Origin: Pelobates cultripes
Lineage: Eukaryota > Chordata > Amphibia > Anura > Pelobatidae
Assembly (NCBI GenBank): GCA_933207985.1
Contig: OW240917.1
Location: 96,520,385-96,584,384 of the forward strand
Length of the DNA stretch: 64,000 nt
Reading direction: 5' to 3'
Part shown: piece by piece, positions 56,816 to 64,000 of the stretch
How positions within the stretch are numbered: the stretch's first letter is position 1
Layout: every line of letters starts with the position of its first letter
Position numbers and translations under genes: made by a program
The notes under the pieces: generated by a model
Database searches by the model: none
Seen by the model: only the letters and a program-made list of their open reading frames with translations
Told to the model about the DNA's origin: nothing

Positions 56816-57439
56816 TGCTAGGTGTGGGGGTAGGGAGGTCGATCGTGATCTCCCTCCACAACCTCCCCACACACCCACACATAAATAGCGCAACACACAC
56901 ATTGACTAATATGAGAAATGTCTGGATTTTGCAGTCAAATGGCCCAGTATATAGCTGGATGAGTTTAACAAATTTGGTACAAGGCCATACAGGTTTTAGT
57001 AAATAACCTTGACAGATTTTGTGGAACAGAATGACATCAGTGACGTCTCCCCCTTTTTGGTAGAAAGCAGGAATAAAGATTTGTTATTTCAAACTTATAA
57101 TTTTAGTCTGTGGGAGAGGAATACCTTTATTCTCAGCCCATTGGCAGAGATAACAATGGACTGGAATGGAGCCATGTCAAAGTAATTTCATTGCAAGATG
57201 AAAATAAATTCCAGAGAAGTTAGTGATTCCTTACCCACAGGAAATCATCACTAAATTATTGTTTGCTATTCAAAATATTATTAACTTATGTAAATTAAAA
57301 TTGATCACAGATGACATACATATGAGGAGTTTATGTAAAACAAAAATGTTCTCCCTCAAAAAACAAAACAACCAGGAGATAACATTGGTTCCTTCAGAAA
57401 ACAATTATAAAAAACGATCCTATGATTAACTGTGATGAC
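56816..57439. other. No gene recognised
   Basis: Short open frames only; nothing recognised. Confidence 0.5.
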
Positions 57440-57630
57440 TCACAAGTGGCCTCAATTTATTCCTCTAGCCCATGCACAGGTAGCTGCATGAGGATGATAA
57501 AGGGCAGGATTTATGAAATATCCACAACCTTCCTCCATACCTTTGTACCAAACTGCTTGTTTTAACTGCTTGATTTAAGCTACTTACAGTTAGCACACTT
57601 ATGTCCAGCTAGCACTGGCCTAGGGCATAA

Positions 57631-57676
57631 CCCTGAAGAAGGTGCACAATGCTGCACCAAAACGTGCATTGGGCGT
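57631..57676 (+). ncRNA. Hammerhead-ribozyme-like core
   Basis: CTGAAGA (57633-57639), stem II ggtgca/tgcacc (57641-57646 with 57653-57658, loop caatgc), AAAAC (57659-57663; one base from GAAAC, again at a would-be CpG), then gtgcat, a T at the expected cleavage position and GGGC. Stem I and III pairing is short and partly decayed. Hammerhead motifs have been reported in Penelope-like retroelements. Confidence 0.4.
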
Positions 57677-57693
57677 TTATTTATCTTTTTTCC

Positions 57694-57956
57694 CAACAAG
57701 AGGACATAGTCTTAAATTAGAGGGGCAAAGTTTTAAAAATAATATCAGGAAGTATTACTTTACTGAGAGGGTAGTGGATGCATGGAATAGCCTTCCAGCT
57801 GAAGTGGTAGAGGATAACACAGTAAAGGAGTTTAGGCATGCATGAGATATGCATAAGGCTATCCTAGCTACAAGATAAGGCCAGGGATTAATTAAAGTAT
57901 TTAGAAAATTGGGTAGACTAGATGGGCCGAATGGTTCTCATCTGCCGCCACATTAT
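57694..57956 (+). mobile_element. CR1 LINE 3' end, severely 5'-truncated
   Basis: About 90 percent similar by eye to 33927-34195 and 45767-46025: aacaagaggacatagtctta ... ggtagtggatgcatggaata ... gatgggccgaatggttctc. An open 67-codon frame is the last part of ORF2. Confidence 0.85.
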
Positions 57957-58230
57957 ACACCTGGAGACTGAGGTATCTGCGATGTCATGTCATTAGGGAT
58001 TAGGCTCTTGTATTTAAATAGGTTCCAGGTGTATGCCTGCAGATTGAGGTATTCACAGAACTTTCCTCTATGTTCTCTCTGCGTTAATAACTAGGATCCT
58101 ATGGTTCAGTAGATCCCATGCAATATACTTGGAGACCGAGGTATCTGTGATGTTATTTGATTAGGGATAGGTATCCTGTTTTTTGAGTACGTCCCAGGTT
58201 TAGACCTGGAGACTGAGATATTTCCTCTGT
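57957..58230 (+). repeat. Tandem repeat, about 169-bp unit, 1.6 copies
   Basis: Units start acctggagactgaggtatct (57960) and acttggagaccgaggtatct (near 58129), each followed by g(c/t)gatgt...attagggat and a gtcccaggt-like block. Confidence 0.65.
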
Positions 58231-58370
58231 TTACATCTGTACCTTATGTACTTTGATACCTAGTTGATCATTACGTACAATCCCTCAAAATAATTTAATT
58301 TACCTTAATTGTGTACTCACCTAGCCATGAGACAGCTTACCCTGCATTAGAGAGAAATTAATCTCTTAGT

Positions 58371-58684
58371 GTGGTGTCCATGTGTACAAGGCCCAAAAAA
58401 GGGGGAGGGGCTATGGCTTACTTAGTAACAATCCAACTGGAATGATTGTGTTCTACCTTGTAACCTAGTAACTACAAACATGATTAAGCACAGGGTAAAA
58501 TAAGAGTGGATACAGAAACCAGAATGTTGCAAAAATTTATTTGTCATATAGTTTAAACAATGTAACAGGCTAAAAGAGCCATCATGTATCTAAAATCTGG
58601 TGCCATGCTGACTTTTTAAATGGAATGAATAAAAGTAAAATCTTATTTGAAAATTTCTAGAAAGTTTTTTGAGTGTGGTCATTT
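58371..58684. other. No gene recognised
   Basis: Nothing identified. Confidence 0.5.
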
Positions 58685-58688
58685 CTGC

Positions 58689-58689
<1 letters not shown>

Positions 58690-58744
<55 letters not shown>

Positions 58745-58758
58745 GTATATATACATAG

Positions 58759-58808
<50 letters not shown>

Positions 58809-58850
58809 TATATATATACACATATATATATATATATAGATAGATAGATT
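58690..58850. repeat. (TA)n / (CA)n microsatellite
   Basis: Long alternating ta runs broken by tgcagtata, catagcaca and cacacaca. Tyr/Ile-rich frames here are artefacts. Confidence 0.95.
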
Positions 58851-58901
58851 TGCTTATTAAATTATTGCTTATTAAATTATTATGAAAGGAGATCAAGATA
58901 T

Positions 58902-58945
<44 letters not shown>

Positions 58946-59092
58946 ATATCTTGATCTCCTTTCATAATAATTTATTATTTATTGCTTATTAAATTATTAT
59001 GAAATGAGATCAAGATATAGATATATATATATATATATATATATCTATATCTATATCTTGATCTCCTTTTATAATAATTTAATAAGCAAATC
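58849..59092. repeat. AT-rich double palindrome
   Basis: tttgcttattaaattatt at 58849 and aataatttaataagcaaa ending 59092 bound the region. Inside are two palindromes with arms ttatgaaaggagatcaagat/atcttgatctcctttcataa (58880-58970) and ttatgaaatgagatcaagat/atcttgatctccttttataa (58998-59078), each centred on (TA)n. Confidence 0.85.
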
Positions 59093-59961
59093 AACCTTGG
59101 AATCCTATAGGGAAATTAATTTGCAGTATTAAGGACAATTTATCTACATCCTAGAGAGATTCAATATATGGGATAGCTTTAAAATCATAAGGAGACTATA
59201 ATAACACACTATAGCTACTTAGAAGATTTTCATTTGAGATTGAACATATAATGCTTGTGGCCCTTTCTGTATTACTAATTTTTGTGGTAATTGAAGGACC
59301 CACCTTTCTCTTCATAAATACAAAGGGGGTATACTATTTTTAGGGGGATTTGTGTTTATGTTGTGGCGTAGCTTGTACATACTTTGTGTCTATCTTTCTA
59401 TCCACACTAGACTTTCTAACTCTGTAGATACAGAGTTTGATTTTTTTTTATATATATATTTGAACTTGTTTTAGCTTTAGCCTGTAAATCAGTACCAGAA
59501 TCATTTACTTCATATATTGGGTGAAGAAGAATTTTTTTAATTTATAAATATATTGAAATGAAAATGCTATTTACTCCGATGTCCTACTTTTACACATTTC
59601 TTAATAATTAACGGTTTATTATTATATAAATCAATGGCAAAAATAAACTAAAACTGTATTACAGAAAATAATACAAAAACAAATGATTTCGCATTACACA
59701 CAGAAAGCAAGACACATATTCACAGGTTTTTACATATGTTTAATGAACGAAAATCAACTCTGTGTTTAATGAAAGGTTTCTTTCAAAGGACAACATATCT
59801 GCGTACAAATTACTACAATAATCTGTAAGCTAAGAAGATATTTAGCAGAGAACTCTGACAAATATCTAATTAATTGTGCAATCTAGTTAATGTACAGTAT
59901 TATGTGCCAAATTATTTTCTTGTTTCTCTAATTAACACTAATGTATTTTAAAAGTCACAAC
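59093..59961. other. No gene recognised
   Basis: AT-rich; nothing identified. Confidence 0.5.
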
Positions 59962-60365
59962 TGGGGGGGCGTGTCCTGGAGCTTGAAGGGAACGGACGCA
60001 TGCTAGCTTAGCTCCGTCTGTACCAGGCCCAATTCCAAAAATTAGAAGTGACCCTACCAGCCTGACTCAGAGGAGAGAGCCTCCAGTATAAGAGCAAGCG
60101 GCAAGCTGACATAGCTGAAAAAGCCAAATTTTTTTGCTGTTTAAACCGGCTTATTGAGACCCGCAGTGCAATGAAAAGAATTTCAAAATAGCGCTGACAA
60201 CAACGTTCCACAGACGCCTGAATCCCCAGAGTCTGACATCCTGATTACTCAAAGCGTGCTGAAATCAATGCTGGACGTGATGTCAGCCAAAATACAACAT
60301 ACCTTGCAGACCTCCATTCAAGAATTTGCAAAGAGGTCCAAGAACTGGGCACAAGAACATTGGCG

Positions 60366-60948
60366 ATGGAGGACAAGATGGCGGAATATGTCGACGCTCA
60401 TAACAACCTAGTTACTAAAGTGGAGGATCTTATGGCCCAAGTGGAAACATATAAAAGTAAACTGGTGGATATAGAGGATAGGGGGAGGTGCAACAGTCTT
60501 CACCTCCATGGCATCAAGGAATATGTGGGGCTGACTAACCTACAAGCTCACGTAATTGGCATGTTCAGGCTCCTAGCCCCAGACATACAGCACACATATG
60601 CTGCTACTCGATCGTATCCACTGAGTGCCGAAACCTAAATCATTACCAACTGAGGTCCCACCAGACACATTGGTGCGTCTGCACTATTATCATATCAAGA
60701 AAGCACTTCTGAAAGAAAGTAGGCGCACCAAGGAGCTTGCACAGCCATACGTGGGGATCCTGATCTTTGCTGACATCTCTGCTCACACATTGAGGAAGCG
60801 GAGGGCTTTCTCATCAATCAGAGCACGACTCTGGGACAGCCACATTCAATACAGGTGGGGATACCCTACAAAGCTGTTGATTCAACAAAACGGGACGATG
60901 ACCATCCTCTCCACGCCAGAAGATGAACTCTGTGTGCTGAGAGAATAG
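60366..60948 (+). pseudogene. L1 ORF1 protein (coiled coil, RRM, CTD), one frameshift
   Basis: The first part has NLVTKVEDLMAQVETYKSKL (coiled coil) and VDIEDRGRCNSLHLHGIKEY (start of the RRM, family EDRSRRNN). After a frame change near 60610-60625 the second part reads PPDTLVRLHYYHIKKALLKE, FADISAHTLRKRRAFSSIRA and YRWGYPTKLLI to a stop at 60946-60948 (C-terminal domain). The protein would be a trimeric RNA-binding chaperone. Its start upstream of 60366 is not clear. Confidence 0.8.
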
Positions 60949-61385
60949 GGCATTGCTCAAGAGGAATCTCTTATCGCCAAGTCTCCGACGAATACACTCA
61001 CTCCTGAATGACGTAATCTACGAAAATGAGAACCCAGGCACGAGAGCTGATCCAGCCTGATACCTTGATTCAGGTTCTAAATTTATTGTTATACTGATAT
61101 TGTTTAGTCACTTCAGTTTAATTAGCTATATAAGTTAATTTTGGATACATAATGTATGCTGATTGCGGAGCTCAAGGCACATGTGATGTACCTCTTTGCT
61201 TAATGTGCGAGGAAGGGTGCCACAACTCTCCCCTTAGATATATACAGTTTACAGGCGATGTGCAAGTGACCTTCACCTCCTCCGGCCTTCCCGAGTTTTT
61301 GCCTCAACATGTCTCTCTATACGGCACTTGCCTCAGGGGTCACATCAGCCAAAGAAGACACTGCACTTAGTATCTTGATGGGTAT
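60949..61385 (+). other. L1 inter-ORF sequence, left of the LTR
   Basis: No recognised domain; open frames of 72-92 codons run partly into the LTR and have no motif. Confidence 0.45.
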
Positions 61386-62374
61386 TGTGACGAGACCAAT
61401 CTGGAGGAGCCTGGTTGCCCGCCTGCTGCCTTTAGACTATGGCCCCATGTTGAAACGCTTGATTCGGTACTTGCCCTATTTGAACAGTGACACCTCAGAT
61501 AGCATTCGTATAACGAAAGACTATGTGAAAGACTTTGGCTCCATGGCAGTTGAACTGTATGCATGTGATCTGAGAGCCATTCAGTAATAATGTGTGCTCA
61601 GATCTAAGCTATCTAGGGATATGTTGAATGTACCTGTTTTATGCAATAGCTGCACAGTTATATATTTTTATGTATTTTATTGTCTTTTGCTACCATGTGT
61701 TCAATGGAGTTTTGCCTCTGTCCTTTTAGATAATTGGATTACTTCCCAATTATCTCCAGGATAGAAGACTCTGTGGAACTGGTTTTGGGCAGAAAAGCCA
61801 TGCTTCAGTTGGTCACAAAGGACTTTGATCTATCTTTTGAACCACTGGACCAATTTGGATGATTTTGACATATGTTTGTATTCTGATTCTGAAAATTTAA
61901 TGTGAATGTAATGCATACTTTTAAAGTTATGAATAATGTGGAAAAACTGTATTTCTCTGCCATCACAGGCAGAGGGGAGGATTTTGTGTGGGAGTGTCTG
62001 AGTGTATTGTACGTGTTTATTGGTTGTTTTACAAAACCCTGTGGGTGGTACTAATGTTTAAGAATGTGTATATAAGAACAATAAATCCACAGCTCTGTCT
62101 GTTCCTGCTTGACCCTCAAAACAGAGCCTTGTCTCGTTCTTGGGGGGATTTATTGTATGCTGTTCCAGTTTGACTGCTAGGAGTGTAAACCTATTCATAT
62201 GTTCTTTCCTATTCGGCTGTTTACAGCATTCGTACGGTTCCAGTTCAGCTGTTTACGGCATTCATATGGTTTCCTGTTCGGCAGATTGGTGTCTTTGGTA
62301 GCTGCCTGTGTATCTGGAAGGGAATATCTCCTAAACGGCTGTTAACCCCTTTTATGCCTGGGGTTGCCATTACA
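61386..62374 (+). mobile_element. Solo LTR, 989 bp, with target duplication GGTAT
   Basis: TGTGACGAGACC...GCCATTACA with GGTAT at 61381-61385 and 62375-62379. It has a TATA-like tatataag (62069-62076) and aataaa (62080-62085), and a repeat of ttcggctgtttac.gcattc (near 62213 and 62244). gactatggcccc near 61436 links it with the LTR-like blocks at 7321 and 21597. No internal genes remain. It may derive from an endogenous retrovirus or a gypsy-type element; the LTR alone cannot decide. Confidence 0.85.
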
Positions 62375-62379
62375 GGTAT

Positions 62380-63221
62380 AATGCCACTGGTCCGTCCCCC
62401 TGGGTGGATTGCGAGACTACTTAAAACCACAGGGTGTCCCTCTTAACATGTGTGAATTGGTCATATCCAAGCACCAATGTATGCACCACGAGAGGAGCCA
62501 ATTGGTAAAGGCCATAAGCGACTATCTTCACTCCTTTACCTGTGGTCTCACCTGACACCTGCTGAGAGTCTGATATTATGGGTATGGGGGGGATGGGGAA
62601 TTGGGAGGGAGTGAGGAAGCACAAAATACAAAACAAAAGAAAAAAACATACACATATATATAGAACTATAAATAAGTGGCTAACAAAAGCCCAAATAGCC
62701 ATGATAAGTACTCCCTGTTTTTGGATTCCCCCTTATTTCTTAGTTATTATATGTACCTACTCTTAGAATATGAGTCCACTGATGTATTATTCCTACAATT
62801 TGGGCCAACCTATAATGTTCCTTAGGACAAAACCTGGAGACCATAGGCCTCCACCCCCACAGCATCGCTATGCGGTGCAAAATATGTTACAAAGCGTATT
62901 TTAGATTTCTACAGAAGTCAAGTTCACAATGTACATCCCTACACCCCTTGTTTATGTTCCAATGTATATCCCTGTCCTTGTTTCTTTGTTTTTTTCCCTG
63001 CTGGATGGGGGGAGAGGCTCTGCCTCCCTGGAGACTTCTCCTGATGGGTATTGGATACAAGGTGAGGAGTGGGGGACTCCTAAAGTCTTGTCTCCTCTTA
63101 ATAACTCACCCACTTTTGTCTTTTTGGGTAACCTGCAGTGCTCGACAGAGCTGGGAGCTGCAGTGACCCGATATATGATGTAGTCAAGCAGTAACTTACT
63201 AACTCTTCAAGTGACTAAATC
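62380..63221 (+). other. L1 inter-ORF sequence, right of the LTR
   Basis: Contains a low-complexity A-rich stretch (62615-62665). No conserved domain recognised. 84-98 codon frames at 62870-63183 have no motif. Confidence 0.45.
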
Positions 63222-64000
63222 TCCATGAAAATTTCTCACGCAACACAAAGGGACTAAACATCCCCACCAAGAGACATCTCTTAACTAGAGAACTGAAAAC
63301 TCACAAGGCGGATATAATATGTCTCCAAGGGACACATTTGAAAACAGACCAACACCCTACATTCCTCCTGAGAGACTACCCTTACCAATGTCACTTCACA
63401 ATCCAAGATGGAAGGAGCATCTATCTTAATTGGCAAAAATAAAGCATTCACACCCACTTCACACTATCAAGACCCAGATGGGAGATATGTGATTCTCATA
63501 GATTAATTCTATGGGATCATTTACACTATAGTTAACATATATGCACCTAATGTTCAACAGCGTAATTTCTTACACAAAATCCTATCCAAGGTGTCCACCA
63601 CACAACAGAGCACTACTGTTATATGTGGAGACTTTAACCACGTCTTTGATCCTACAATAAATTCCACTTTAGCTCATTGGGGCACCAGATTTCAGAATCT
63701 CAAATGACAGAGTGCAGCTATATTGAAACTATTACACACACACCGCCTATACGACGTTTGGAGGGCTAAGCACATTGGAGAAAGGGGCTATACTTTCTAT
63801 TTTCCAGTACACAATTCCTGCATCAACGTTTTTTTTTTTTTTAATAGTTCTAGAGCAGGTTGTGCAGTGCGAGCATTGGGGGGTGACATGATCCGACCAT
63901 GCACCGGTGACGTCTACGACACCACACATAGAAGCCCATAGAGATTCAATGAGTCCCTCCTACAAAACCCCACGTTCATACAGGAGCTGAAGGTGGCTCT
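63222..64000 (+). pseudogene. L1 ORF2 endonuclease domain, broken and cut by the window end
   Basis: From atgaaaatttctcac (63222) the frames read KGLNIPTKRHLLTRELKTHK, ADIICLQGTHL (the usual QETH is QGTH, catalytic Glu lost), ICT.CS/NIYAPNVQQ and CGDFNHVFDP (GDFN retained), then YTFYFPVHNSC. At least four frame changes or stops; a T run at 63830-63842. The rest of ORF2 lies beyond 64000. Confidence 0.75.

Larger units (their letters stand above)
57440..58370 (+). mobile_element. Penelope-like terminal region with a CR1 tail inserted
   Basis: 57440-57690 ends with a CTGAAGA...AAAAC core (see the ribozyme-like entry). 57957-58230 contains two units with acctggagactgaggtatct-like starts. Between them lies a 5'-truncated CR1 tail (57694-57956). 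Assignment to Penelope rests on the ribozyme-like core; no coding part is present. Confidence 0.45.
59962..64000 (+). mobile_element. L1/Tx1-type LINE, 5' part, continuing past the window
   Basis: It starts near ctgggggggcgtgtcctgga (59962), a G-rich 5' end as in frog L1s, then ORF1 (60366-60948), an inter-ORF region with an LTR insertion (61386-62374), and the ORF2 start (63222). The element is sense relative to the window and antisense to galntl6. Frameshifts and stops in both ORFs. Confidence 0.75.

Noticed and set aside
58590..58965. Tyr/Ile-rich frames
   Set aside because: Translation of (TA)n repeats.

Overview
The window looks like nuclear DNA of a frog (an anuran, probably not Xenopus itself). 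It is AT-rich, has no dense coding, and is built from layered transposable elements of families known from amphibians: TTAA-flanked T2/Kolobok-type miniature elements, CR1 and L1/Tx1 LINEs, Penelope-like fragments, Tc1 and hAT elements, and TG...CA solo LTRs with 5-bp target duplications. There are no operons, CRISPR arrays or rRNA genes. One 100-base assembly gap lies at 7682-7781.

The only host-gene feature I can support is one exon on the minus strand at 11919-12027 (109 bp). It has a clean acceptor and donor and encodes a 36-residue piece, with [14 protein letters not shown] at its core, that I recognise as the stem region of GALNTL6, a polypeptide N-acetylgalactosaminyltransferase family protein. 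The gene is very large in other vertebrates. The rest of the window is best read as two introns of galntl6: 1-11918 is downstream of the exon and 12028-64000 is upstream.

Layout. 1-6300: a TA-flanked inverted-repeat transposon (339-1382) containing a TG minisatellite and a snapback; a T2-type MITE with a second copy inserted in it (3084-4351); degraded repeats. 6711-9040: a GC-rich composite repeat with two minisatellites, an LTR-like block, the gap, and a run of nine consecutive hairpins. 9280-11380: a Penelope-like fragment with a hammerhead-like core, a hairpin-chain TTAA element and a 120-bp MITE. 11919-12027: the galntl6 exon. 12374-12976: an L1 with an inverted 5' part (twin priming). 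15-23 kb: several MITEs, a 498-bp retroposon with a 12-bp target duplication, and an L1 interrupted by a T2 MITE, a hairpin-chain element and an LTR. 25.9-29.6 kb: a Tc1 element broken by a solo LTR and a second insertion, then a non-autonomous hAT. 31.0-34.4 kb: an old CR1/L2-like LINE containing a retroposon and a younger CR1. 34.4-39.9 kb: mostly featureless. 40-46.4 kb: two opposed reverse-transcriptase fragments and a near full-length but decayed CR1 (ORF1 with an SGNH-like domain, ORF2 with endonuclease and RT) containing two solo LTRs. 48-59 kb: MITEs, Penelope fragments, an L1 ORF2 remnant and a large AT-rich palindrome. 59.96-64 kb: the 5' part of another L1, split by a 989-bp solo LTR and leaving the window inside the ORF2 endonuclease.

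No autonomous element looks intact: every LINE or transposase reading frame carries stops or frameshifts. The nested insertions give a relative chronology. The most unusual structures are the hairpin-chain elements, the hammerhead-like cores in Penelope-type repeats, and the terminal-repeat retroposon at 17818-18315.
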